Assembly: GCF_017562075.2 (NCBI RefSeq)
Contig: NC_054082.1
Location: 9,811,050 to 9,875,049 of the forward strand
Source: Anopheles merus
Taxonomy: Eukaryota > Arthropoda > Insecta > Diptera > Culicidae
DNA: 64,000 bases
Direction of reading: 5' to 3'
Below are positions 42,166 to 53,704 of the stretch, one piece after another. A program made the translations under genes and the position numbers. Below the pieces are notes generated by a model, which had not been told where the DNA came from, ran no database searches, and saw nothing but the letters and a program-made list of their open reading frames with translations. How positions within the stretch are numbered: position 1 is the stretch's first letter; each line of letters begins with the position of its first letter.

Positions 42166-45100
42166 TTTTTTTTAATACTTTCTTCCATTCTTTTCCTGTC
42201 TTATTCACACATCAATAAATTCTACAGAATGTAACATTAAGATGACTTACGTTTTTTGCTGCCATCCACATGATGCATGCAGGATGATGCTGTACGCCGG
42301 GGTAAACCGCTTGTCTAGTGTCAATTCCGGTTCTGCTTTCTTCGGGCTTTAAACCGCAATGTGTGGAAAAAGGAGCTTTTTAAGATGTCTTTGATTTATG
42401 ACAAATTAAAAGGCTGGATTCTTACTGGATGATTGTTAGCCTCGTTTTTTTTTTGCTACATGCGAATCGGAACGAATTTACATCGACTGAAAAACTTGGA
42501 CTTGATTTCCGAATGTCATACCAGCAAAAGCTTTCGTCACAGTAATTGTTCCATGTTTTTATCCAATAGCGATGTTAAGCGTGTTATGTGTACGTGTTCC
42601 ACACAAGGACGTATTTTTCACACCAGAAATGGAAATTGGATTTCACTATTTTTGTTTGAAAATGCATTTTATAATGGCGTTGTTTTCTTTTTGCTGTTTG
42701 AAATGACTTAAGTTGTTTATTTACTTTTTTTTCAGGCTGAACATCAGAGGTCCTTTTTGCGTGTGGTTTTGTATCGAGCGTTGTCATGATTTCAGCCGCC
42801 ACGTGTCAAACTTCATGTAAAACAGCTGGCTAGTATTGTAAAAACCCCACTGTTGGCAATTTTCAAACATGGTATATCCTACGATACCTTATCGAAATTT
42901 CGTTTATACTTTTTGTTGCAAGTAATGGTAGGAAAATTATCCAAATTCGTATAGGTACATTCGGTTATGATTTCCCCTCTCTACCATCTACCATCTGCAT
43001 ACAATCAAATACAATTCCATGCTCCAAGGGCCGCGTCGTGTGACGACTTTATTAGCGCACGGGAAGGCTCGGCGGGGAAATCATGCCGCGCGTAAATCGA
43101 GCATCAATTGAAATGAACACCCCACCGCTTCCGCCGCCCGTATGTTTATTAATAGATCGCTCAATCGCCCGCGGGGGCTAGTGGTTTGCAATTTACACAC
43201 TCGCGCGATTCATGCTCGCGTGCGCACCCCGTCATGCTCGTCGCTAATTATGTTCGACGGAATTTACAATCCAGTGCATCTTTACTGCACACTGACCACT
43301 GTACAGCTGACCACCAACCTCTTTGTGATGGCTAATGGAGGTTGGAGAGGGAGCAATGTTTCCCAAACTTCCCCCGCGGGGGTGACAATTAACAACAGTA
43401 AAGCACCCGCGTACCGCTCCGGTGCTGTGGTAATGGTAAGCCCTGCTGGCGTGTGGTGGTAGGTGCGGTACCCGCTGGCATAAATCGAACCATTGCTCAT
43501 GATTTATTAAAATCCCATCCCCATTAGTCGGATGCGGGATGAAGCTTAGGCTGGGGATGACCGCGGAAGGGAGGGATGATGGTGCAAACCGAGCAGAACC
43601 GAGGTCATCTTTGTGCAAGCTAGGCGCGATCAAATCCAACAGTCCAGCTCTCGACAATAAAGCCATTAATGCCGACCGATTTATCAAACGACCTAAAAGG
43701 CCCCCGCAACATTCAGGATGGTGCCCGCAAGGCAGTAACGACGCTCCTCCGAGAGGCTTTGTGCTGTTATGACAGAACCGTGCGTGTGCCTGTGATGTGC
43801 CTTTTGCGTCTTACCTTACCACCATCCCCTGCACGCAGCACATGTAAATCCAGCAGCGCGGTGGGATTAAAAACGTTACGCGTTACGCGTTGGCAGCAAA
43901 TCCCACCCATCAATCGGAAAGTCAGTGTTGCAAGTGTTCGATTTACATCGGCCATAAATTATCTTCATTTCCAGTGTGCCACCAGTGGGTCGGCGAGAAC
44001 ACGGGCCCTGGTTGTGCGAACTTCTGTTACTGCTTGCTGGACAGGGGTAAAGGTTATAAAGTTTCGCGCGAGCTTTCGTCCGGCCATTCGAAATGTGACG
44101 GCTATGTGGCTTCACTGTCACACGCCAGGTTCATATTGCTGCTGGAACGGATTTCACACGCCACCCGCCTGCCACCCCATCAAACAGGGCCGCGAAACAC
44201 AGCTTTATGAGCTGCACACGGGCACAATAATTGCAAACTAATGTGCCTGTGCCGCTCTGGTGATCGGGTTTCGGTACATAATTAATGTGAAATTTATTCA
44301 CTTTGCGCACAGGAAGAATGGGGCAGCGGCGCGGGAAACGACATTTGACAACATCAAACGACGGCTCGCCCTTTAGCTCCCACTCCACCCTCCTCTCGGA
44401 GGGTCGGAGAAATGGTTTGTGCGTTGGAAATTCGCGTTTTCGAGAGTCCTTAAATTGGGCGTGCCTTGCGGTTGCGAAATGAGATTGGCCCGAGGGTCTC
44501 TCTTAAATCAACACAACCACAGAACGGTGTCCCCAGCGCGCCCAGCTAGCGTGTTCAATTCATCCCCCCTCCCTCCCCCGATGTACCCCTGCTTTCCTCA
44601 TTAAGTTCTTCTTACTCTCCGGCCGTCCTTTTGCGTGCGGTCGCGACCGCTTCGATGTGTCCGGCTTGCGTGTGTGCGGTTGACGGTCTGCGCTTCGTGT
44701 CGTGGCTCGATAAATTTATTAAACATGCATTTCGCTGACATTCTCAATTAATTCATTTTTCATTTCGACCCCCACCTCCGCGACCCATAAACGGTAATTA
44801 GCTTCCGCGGTTTTTCCCCCTGCACCAGTCCAGTCCCACTTGCCAGTTTCCGCTTTGCCGGTCCCAATGCGTTAACTGCATTTCTTTTCCATCCTTCTGC
44901 CGTTACCGTACGGCGTTCATTACGGCGTTTTGAACGACGACATAATGGCACACGGACCCCAAGTGAAAGGGAAGAATTAATTTGAGTTTTGTTTTTGCTG
45001 CCGACACGCAGAAGAGAAGCAGTTCTCGGAGCAGGTTAGAACTTCGCTTCCCTGTTGAGTAGTTGTCTCGACAATAAAAAATTCCTTTCAATATAAAAAA

Positions 45101-45971
45101 GGTCGTAGTAGATGCGAAGATGCCATGCCAAGTAGTCTTACGGGATTTTATCGTTTTTGCGCTACCGTGTGCGGGCTGGAAGTTTCACCCTTTCCCTCCA
45201 TGAGTATGATTTATTGCTTTAAAATGTGAGGCCCCGAAAACTCATTAAGCAACTTAGCCCATAACTCGTTTTTAGTTTTTCCCACGCTCTATTTTTTCCC
45301 CCTCTCGCGTAACTAGCAGTTTTCCCACATGCTTTTCCGAACCGGAGGGGCGTCCTCTTCCGCACGTCACGCCCATGCCGAAGCAAATACGGTGCCGGTA
45401 ATATTTATCTTGTCGCAATTCATAAGCCTAATGAAAAACAAATGGCACAACCGTGGTGCGCGAAACACAAACAACGGCAAGCAAAAAATAATAAAAAAGA
45501 ATAAGAAAAAGCCAAAAATAAAACAAACTGTCTGTGACAACCGGGCTTGTAGCAACACAACGCGCGCGCCCGCTCCCTTACATGTCACAGTTGTTGTACT
45601 GTGGCTGGCAAGTCCTTAGCATTCCGCGTGTCACGTTCCCGCGTCGCTTCCACGCAACTGATGGCAACTTCATAAGTGAAATTGTTTTCCCAAAACCTGC
45701 CTGTTTGTGCTGTTGCCATTCCCGCTGTACGTGTAAAACTTTCACCACCTTGCCTTTTCCCTGTCGCCGCCGTGTACAACGTGTGCCGCGGAGGAGCGAC
45801 TCGGAGAAAATTTGTACATTCATGAGCATAAACTTGATTTCCAAACTATCAGCGCGACACGAATTTTGCAACATTCATAAGGCTGTTGCTGGGCCACACG
45901 GTGCCGTTGCCAGCGCCTGGCACTGTGGCCGACGGTGTGCTGCGGGAAATTACTCCTGTCACAAACAATGA

Positions 45972-45993
45972 GCGGCGGCGGCGGCGGCGGCGG
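45972..45993. repeat. (GCG)7 trinucleotide repeat
   Basis: Seven GCG units within a GC-rich part of the Fur1 intron. The poly-Gly and poly-Arg stretches in ORFs here are artefacts. Confidence 0.93.
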
Positions 45994-47323
45994 CCGGTGT
46001 GTGGACGTTTTTCCAGCGCGACCATCGCCACAAGGAGAGGCAAATGGAATTTGCTTCAACATTTGCATACTGAGCAAACCGTTCCCCAAAAGCCCGCGAA
46101 CTATTGCACAAGACCTCAGCGTTCCGAATACTTTCGGCGCTCGCTCACGTGACAAATCCCCCTGTCCCGCCATTGGAGAAGAAGCAGCAAAGACGTGTCA
46201 TGTGAAATTTCGCTGTAGAACCCCAAGCAAGCAAAGACGATGACTATCGCCGGTGAAAAGTCATCACTAAAATGTGCCACTTTATGCTCGCTCCGTACGT
46301 GCAGTAAGGGAAGGGGGAGGAGGGGTAGGAGTTTTGGGTGGAACGGTGGTGGCCACGATGGGAAATTTGTTTGCAGTGACACAAGAACAACAGTACAGGA
46401 AAGCCGATTAGCGCAAAAGCTTCGGTTTGGTCGTGGGGTATGTCGGTGGCAGTGTTGTTGGTAAACGAAATGAAAGGAGTAAACTCGCGTAGATGGCATG
46501 TGCATGGGTGGAAGTTTACGTGCGGAAACGCCTATCTTGAGTTTGTTAAAATCCAAACGACATCCAGATAAACTCAACCGCAATCATTTACGTGGCAGGG
46601 GCGAAATGACAAAAAAAAAGAATCGTTCGCGTTGTATTTTTTATCATCATCCTCCGTCGTTGTTTGTAGTGTGCCTGCCTGCTCACCGCAAATTTGGCTG
46701 TTTTACACATACACAGAAGTGGATTTCTTTTGCTAAAGAAAACAAGAAGCAGCACGAGAACACTCTCAGCAGCTGAGGAGTAGAACATAATCATGATTAT
46801 TGCTGTTGCCTGGCTTTATAGCCCCTATTTCTTCGCAGTTTGCGGGATCATTGATTTAAAGGTTTTATTGCATATTTCCAAATGCATATTAAAATATTCA
46901 GCATGAAATAAACTGCCTATCGTATACGGTTTTGTGGGAAAAGATTTCGAGAAAATTCTATAAAAAACATGATCATTCTTAAAAAAGAAAGTTCAATTGT
47001 TTATCGTTGGATCCATTTTCATTCTACTTGTAAGTTTGCTGTATCACAGGAAATCAAGAATATTTTATGGAGTCCTACTTCTCAGCATTCTCTGCATATT
47101 CGGAACCTCTCTGTTTATGTACTATATATTTTTGATGTTTAATTTAAATGCTACCTTTTCATAAAATTCTGTGTTTTTTATCAATTTGGTATATTTTTTA
47201 TATGGTGCGATGGCGGCTCTTAACAGTTGATATATATATTCGTAGAACTTTCACTCATGTTTGCTCTTGGTTTAACTATTTGGCTCTTCACGTGAAACTC
47301 TACAAACATTTTTGTTGAATTTG

Positions 47324-47355
47324 GCTCTTTCGTACGCCAAGTTTGTCGACCGCTG
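47324..47355 (-). mobile_element. hAT-superfamily-like terminal inverted repeat (one end only)
   Basis: Read on the minus strand from 47355, the sequence begins CAGCGGTCGACAAACTTGG and continues with CGTACGAAAGAGCC. This strongly resembles the terminal repeats of Tip100/Charlie-type hAT elements, which typically start CAGnGGTCGnCAAACTT and contain a GGCC/GAGCC-like motif further in. If correct, the element body lies at lower coordinates, where the GGCTCTT motif recurs near 47281 and 47215. I could not find the opposite end or an 8-bp target duplication (the right flank is AGTAAGGG), and no transposase frame is present. This is most likely a truncated or non-autonomous remnant in the Fur1 intron. 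Confidence 0.45.
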
Positions 47356-48204
47356 AGTAAGGGTTCAAATAATTAAAATAATTTTTACGAAGGACATTCA
47401 TAAAGTACTATACAAAAACATTAAATTACAAAACAATCTACAAAACTTAAATCTTCTGGCGCCAAGGAACGTAGAACGTTGCAGAGAAACCAATTCTCAG
47501 GCAAACGTATCCTTATCACTTAATTCATAATCATATCGTCCACTCTCCGCCTTTGCCCCGCAAGCACAACCCAAAACCATATAACCAGTGCGACCGTACA
47601 GCGTCATAAAAGTTCCATTAGATTGCTCTTAAGGATAATGCAAATTCATTGCGTAAATTATACGCCTACCACCAGCATGGGACCGGACTTGTGCATGTGT
47701 ATGTATGTGTGGGAAATCGTTTTCTTTCCGGCTCTGATTTGCTGGTGGTTTAGAAATATTTAAACATAGGTCCCGAAGCAAACACCCCGTATGTGTGTGT
47801 GTATGACCCTGTACGCCTCTGTATGTAGGATGAGTTTGGGCAGGAAACACGCAAGCAGCACTTGTCGACAGATTTAATCAGGATACGGAACGACAGAGAC
47901 AATGGACTTTTGCCATTTTCTTTTCCGATGCAGCGTGCCGGACGTACGGGGATGGTGATGTTCCCTCCGGCCTGAACTTCTGTTTCTGTCACAACCCCAT
48001 ACGGCTCTGTGTGTGTGTGTGTATGTGTTTTTTAACTAAATTAAAATGTAACGGCTCTCACATTACGCATTCACATGAGCGGTCACTCCGGGGTTGACCC
48101 TTGCGAAACGAGAGCCTTTAAGCTTAAGGGGAAATCGTTGCTGACATAGATTCCATCGCTCCTTCTGCCTCTCCCCTTCCCCTCCCAAGAAGGGGCTCGA
48201 CAGA

Positions 48205-48225
48205 AAGGAAGGAAGGAAGGAAGGA
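48205..48225. repeat. (AAGG)5 tetranucleotide repeat
   Basis: Five AAGG units about 310 bases upstream of the Fur1 exon at 48538. Confidence 0.93.
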
Positions 48226-48537
48226 TAGTTTGGTGGAGAATCGTGTTGCCCTCAATATCCTGCCGTTACTTGTACTGTTAATTCATACGAACAAGACCAC
48301 TTTTCAACGACTCCTCCCTTCCTGTCTCATCCGTTGCAAAACCCCTCCGCTGCCGTCCTTCATTGTCCATTGTTTGCTCTTCCGGCCGTTAGTGGGAAAT
48401 TTGTGTTGCGGACGGTCTTCTTTTAGCTAATGACAACTTAAGCGTTCCGATGCTTTCGCTTTACCGCTTCGATGTGTGCTAACGACGACTGGACAACGGC
48501 TTTGCTATAACGTTTTCTCGCTCTTCTTCTTTTGCAG

Positions 48538-48672
48538 AACGGCGGCGCCAAGGATGGACCGGACATGAACGTTGGCCCGGCCTGGCAGAAGGGTTACACG
48601 GGCAAGGGCGTCGTCGTGTCCATCCTGGACGACGGTATCCAGCGCAACCATCCGGATCTGGCGCTCAACTAC
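48538..48672 (+). CDS. Fur1: Furin-like proprotein convertase (Fur1), exon with catalytic Asp
   Basis: This internal exon has 45 codons, phase 0 at both ends, with a TTTGCAG acceptor and gtaagt donor. It joins directly to WYL of the previous exon. It reads NGGAKDGPDMNVGPAW, then GYTGKGVVVSILDDGI, then NHPDL, ending at NY. In the subtilisin-type convertases the first Asp of DDG is the catalytic Asp (human Asp153), here exon residue 31 (bases 48628-48630). The second Asp (human Asp154) lines the S2 pocket and favours Lys or Arg at P2. Asp40 of the exon in NHPDL aligns with human Asp162, a calcium ligand. All three are intact, so the enzyme is probably active. The exon with the catalytic His (family motif HGTRCAGE) and those with the oxyanion Asn and catalytic Ser were not found in the following 15.3 kb. 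About 84 percent of codons end in G or C. Confidence 0.97.
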
Positions 48673-50921
48673 GTAAGTAGAAACGATTTGCATTTCACCG
48701 AGATGTGCCCTGTCCACTTGCTGTGCTACCCACTTTCTTTCGGGCCGTGTCTGGGTGCGTGTTTGCTTTTGCATTGATAGCCTGCAAGTTTAATCGTCCG
48801 TTTATGCATTGAGCACACGCACTGTATTTTCGGTTCCAGAAAAATCTCTATTTCGATGATATTCGGTCGAACACACTCCATAGCAGGGGTTTGTTTCAGC
48901 GTGATGATCGAATCCTCGTCGAATGTCGCGTTTGCGCCTGTTGAGTAGAATTTTTAATCCACCGTATGAAATCGATGCGCCGTTTTGCACCAGAAAACGC
49001 TTTAATATTCTCTGGGCAGGGATTGCACGATTTCCCCATTCCTCTCAGCGCCAGCAGTCAGTGTTTCGAGCGGCATGATGACACATAACAGACCAAGCTG
49101 CTATTCCAGCACGCGCTGCAGCATTCCTCCAACAAATAGAGCCTACCCCGGGACATGTCGTTTATCGAGCAATATGCCTATCATAATCAGACACATCGAC
49201 ACCGTTGCGCAGTTGCGGTCCCGCGTGTATTGCGTGTGCAAATATGGTTCCCGAAAGCTTCCCGCTCGGTTAATCGTCACGTGCACATCATCGTTCGATC
49301 GTTTGCGCCCCGGAACGAATGACTCGGAAATACCCGGAAACTGACCATCGCCACGCAGCCCAGCCTAGGCACGACTGTGGGATTTGGTAGCTTCCGCTCG
49401 AGCTGCTGCACTGTGTACATTATCGGTACTCGCAGGGGAGCGTCTCCTGTCGCAGGCAAGCATTCCGAGAATAGGCCCTGCACGATGGCATTCCGAGATG
49501 ACTTGCGAGATTATGCATCATTCATTGGAGCATACACCGTGAGCGACCAAACTTCGTCACTGTGGCTGAGCTGCTGCCATATGTGAGTCTACCATATGGC
49601 TATCAAAAATGGCGTTTTTGTCTCTCGGTGGGCAGGGTTTGGTTTCAGCGCTTGCCAAACAAAAGCAAACTATTATTAATAACAGTTTCATAGCGGAACG
49701 TTTCTATCCTGCTGTTTCCTATGCAATGGCAAATTTCGGTTCAGTTGAAAAAATGGCAGTAGCGTGTTCAAAAACTGATGCATCAACTGATAAGGGAGTG
49801 CAATAAATATTTATAGAACGCGTGAAGCCTTTCCTGCCAGCTGCTTTTGTGTTAGTTTTGTCGAATGAGGTTTAGGTATGTCGGATGCGCTGTTTCCAAA
49901 GTTTTGCAAAATCTGTGCAAATCCAATCACCACAGACAAACTACCATTCTAGAACTGAACTGATACGCAACAAATCCTTCAATATCCAGAATGTATAGTG
50001 CAAAACATGTTGTCCATGTGCTCGTGTGACGCACCGATCTTCCGGTCAGGTCAAAGCCACGTTCACGCATCGTCAGCAGCGTCGGTTTCTGCGTGCTATG
50101 TTTGAGTTAATTATGAAAATGAAGTATGCGGCCTCTCGATGCTTGCTAGCCGTTCAACGGTGCGCTATTGAAACACGACTGTCCACACCGGAAGTCGCAC
50201 TTTCCACGTCCGGCTGATTGGGGGTTTCAGATGATAAAGATGAAAAGCGTGTGGTCTACACGTGTGTTTGTGTGGAAGTACGTTCAACGGATGCCAATTG
50301 TGCGCACTTCCATCATCCAGACACTGTGGGCAATCGACCGGACTATGTGTCCCTGCGAGGATCGGCATGGTGGGGACGATGGAAGGATGCAATCGATACT
50401 AATCAAACCAAGCTATGTTAATTCTTCGCAGCAGCTAAATAGTTTGATTGATACGATATTAGGAAAGATCTCAGCCAAGCAGATTTGAAATCTTTATTAT
50501 ATAACGCTTTGATTTATTGTATAACTTAGGATAACTTAATTGTAAATAGTGCTCCTTCAATCACAGTAGGATTCGTAGGACCTTGCAAAAACAATGATTT
50601 CACTGTTGTAAAATGCGGAAAAATCGAAAAAAAAGTTTGAAGATGACACTTCAAAATAATCGTATAAACGCTACGAATCAATTCATACTCCTACTTTCCA
50701 ATACTGTATACCAGCTACTTACGTAGTTTTATTACGGGCATGAGTATTCTGCCAACATAATTTAATCTGTATCTAACTCGAAGATGACCATAAAAAGAAC
50801 ACACATTAAGCTACCCAATACTTTATGAATTTCCAATATCATACATTTATAAGACTTATTCAATTGACATTCTTTCGTGTTAACGACTTCCCAAAATCAT
50901 TGATTTTTTTACAACTTGTGG

Positions 50922-51003
50922 ATACTTCCTAGCTTTTATGATTAGCTAAATTTATTGTTCATACTCATGCTTCCCAGCTTTAATGATTAGCTAAATCTAT
51001 TGC
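50922..51003. repeat. 45-bp tandem duplication, diverged
   Basis: Two adjacent copies, with a period of 45 bases, share the core AGCTTTnATGATTAGCTAAA followed by TnTATTG at 50931-50957 and 50976-51002. Only two differences occur in that 27-base core. The core contains TTAGCTAA, a short palindrome. It lies in AT-rich intronic DNA. Confidence 0.9.
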
Positions 51004-51194
51004 CTTCTTGAAGAACGCGATAACATCATTAATCCATATTAGTTTTCCAACTCACGCCGCCACCCTCGTATCCCATGCGGAAAAGAATTGCAATGTGACA
51101 GCTCCGGCGCCCTCCCGAGATGACAAATCACGAACGTACAAATTCCATTCATCAGCAGGCGGCAGTTGGGGGAGCCGTTACAAATGTGCCCTCG

Positions 51195-51212
51195 CAGCAG
51201 CAGCAGCAGCAG
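51195..51212. repeat. (CAG)6 trinucleotide repeat
   Basis: Six CAG units in the last Fur1 intron. Confidence 0.95.
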
Positions 51213-53686
51213 CCTCAGCAAAACCCCCCGTAAAAATGGGGCTCGAAATTCGATCAAAGCTCCAGCAAAACTCATTATTCAAATTAACCTCCCCGGCGTT
51301 TCCGATCGCACGCTCTGAGCCATTTGCTCTGTCGCGGTAACGTGCGGTGGCTTCAGATGTTCCCGGGCCGTGTTCGGATGGCATTTGCCAAATAACTTCC
51401 ACCGCCTCACTCCATCGTCGAGAGTGCGCTCCCGCGTACTGGCGTAGCATTCCTAGGCTCATTCCTCCCGATCCGATGCTTGTCAAATTAAGGTCCTTGT
51501 AAATGCCCCACATTCCCACACAGCCAAGTGGGCGATAATAGTGGTGGTGGTGGTGGTGTTACAGGGGGGTTTTCCACCCCGACAGCACGAGGCATGCTGT
51601 CGCATCCCGCACTGTCACGGGCGCTTTGAAGTCTTCGGTCACGATGGTAAAAGGTTCCCAAATGAGAAGCTCCTGGTTCCGCTTCTTCCCGCTGCCGCCT
51701 AGTTGATCTTCGGCTTCGTCCATTCATGACCAATGGCGCGAAATAGTCCCGAATTGATGGAAATGGGATCTTCGCGAGCTTATTTGACGGGGCTGTTATG
51801 GCTGCTTCGGGCGGGATGCATGTTCGCACCGATAAGACCCGACCCGACCGTTAAAACCGATCAATCGAACCATCCCCGGGCTAAATTTATTCAACGCTTT
51901 CATTTACTTCGATTTTTATTCACTTCACTGTTTTCACTTCATTCCCGGCAGCCGAAGCCAGACCGTGCGTGCCGGGCCGCTTGTTGGCTAGGCTAAGGAT
52001 CCTTATCCTCTGCAGGATAACAAAATCGCTTCCCACACCAAGCGCTCCCATTGGTGTTAGGGTGGTCTTAAATTTATCTTCAATTTGCAACGAACCAAGT
52101 CGAAACGTTACAAGTTTTAGCACTGATTCACGCAGTGGCAATTGTCCCGTGCCAGAACCCGCCGGAACCTAACCCGCGCAAGATACGGCGCAGGGAAAAC
52201 AAAACAATGGCCCTGCATTTGTGGGCCCTGGTGTACTGTGCAAAACGCTGGCAGAAACAAAACACCCCATAAAGCGATGATTTATCGATGTGCGACCAGG
52301 AGGGGTGGGTTTCTTTTCGTATGCTACCACCGCTTCCTCGTCTTCGAATCGGATTAGCGATGGAATCCATTTCATTAGCGAAGCGGTGCCCTTCTTCCTT
52401 CCGCTCTTCGAGCTACGCGAAACACATTTCCCGACTGTTTGTCGCTCGGTGTCGTAATAGGTGAGTTGTCGTGTAAATTGGTAATGCATCAAACCCCGTC
52501 GGGAGGGAGGGAGCAAAGCCGTAATTCTTTGTAATGACTTTTCAATTTGTTTTTGGCGCAATTGATTTCCCGACTGTGTGGTGCGGAAAGCAACTGGTAG
52601 AGATGTCGCTTTTGGCGGTGGAAGTGTTTATTTCGGTACCAGGAGCTCGTAAAACGGTTTCAGGTTCTTTATTGTTTCAGTTTTATTGTTTTAGCTTTAA
52701 GCTTTGTAAGCGTTCTCTGTGACTTCAACGGATAAAAGCGTTTAAAAATGACGGTTAAAAAGCTTATCGTACATCAGCTAATCACATTGGTGTTGGAAGG
52801 GTACTTTTTTTTCTCGGCTCAGAACAACAAACTCACTTTGCAACAAAGTGTACACAACAGTTGCACCGCATTGACGTTTCATGTGAAGATGCTGCACTGT
52901 CGGTAGTGGTCCGAGCTCCTCCGGCGTTGCTAGTGCCCCCGTGGGTACCATTGTCGGTCAAGCGCTTGTCATGCTGTGCATGTTTCATCAAGGTACGAGT
53001 CCGTACGACGTTTGGTGCATCCACGAGTGCGCTTTTGCTTGCCATTTTTGCACCGAACACAATGTCACACTCAGCACATCTATTACAGCCATCTCGGGGA
53101 AGCCATTCTTCTGCTGTTTTGGACGAATAAATTCCCTTTTCTCATTACTGGAACGTCCAACACTTGAAATGAACGCTTGCGCATGGCACAGAGCGAGAGC
53201 ACCCGAATAAAAAATAAAGTTACACAATCGTTTTTAAAAGTTGATGACGTGTTCGTTTTTGTGTTCATCTTTTCGAAAGTGAATCACGCAAAGCTCACAA
53301 TTTTATCAGTAGCTTTGTTTTGTGCTTGTGCTACACATCAAATCAGCTCAACTTGCATACGCTTCTTTGTTTGAAGCGAACGTTTGCCAAAACTTTTTCA
53401 GCCTCAACTTTTATTTAGTCTTCTCCATGGCAATGCTAATCGGATTACAAAACCTGGGAAATGATCACAACCTGTTTTATCTTGGTCGTACCATCAGCAC
53501 GGTAGTTTTGGGTGTATGTTTTTTTCTGCTGATGTGCGTCTCTTCGTCCGTGCGTTCTGTAAACAACGGGGCAAATTTGTTGTCAAAGAGTTCTCTCGAC
53601 TCGTCAAGGATGTTTTAAATATTTTATTGTTTGCTCGGTATGCGCTGGTTTGGGCTTCTTTGAGCACACCATTGGACTTAGTTTAG

Positions 53687-53704
53687 TAGCTTAGCTTAGC
53701 TTAG
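53687..53704. repeat. Tandem pentamer TAGCT
   Basis: About 3.5 copies of TAGCT, followed by TTAGTAGC, within the last Fur1 intron. Confidence 0.9.

Larger units (their letters stand above)
39107..48537 (+). other. Fur1 intron, 9.4 kb
   Basis: This is a phase 0 intron with a gtgagt donor and a TTCTTCTTTTGCAG acceptor at 48537. It holds a 14-bp tandem repeat at 39395, a (TG)17 tract at 42126, a 14-base C run at 41257-41270, a (GCG)7 tract at 45972, a hAT-like transposon end near 47340 and an AAGG repeat at 48205. The part from about 43.0 to 45.1 kb alternates GC-rich sequence with many TAAT cores, which could mark enhancers. ORFs here, including a 190-codon + strand frame at 43669-44241, are unsupported as genes. 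Confidence 0.85.

Noticed and set aside
46303..46310. AGTAAGGG, identical to the 8 bases flanking the hAT-like end at 47355
   Set aside because: The sequence after it does not begin with a CAG-type terminal repeat, so it is not accepted as a target-site duplication.
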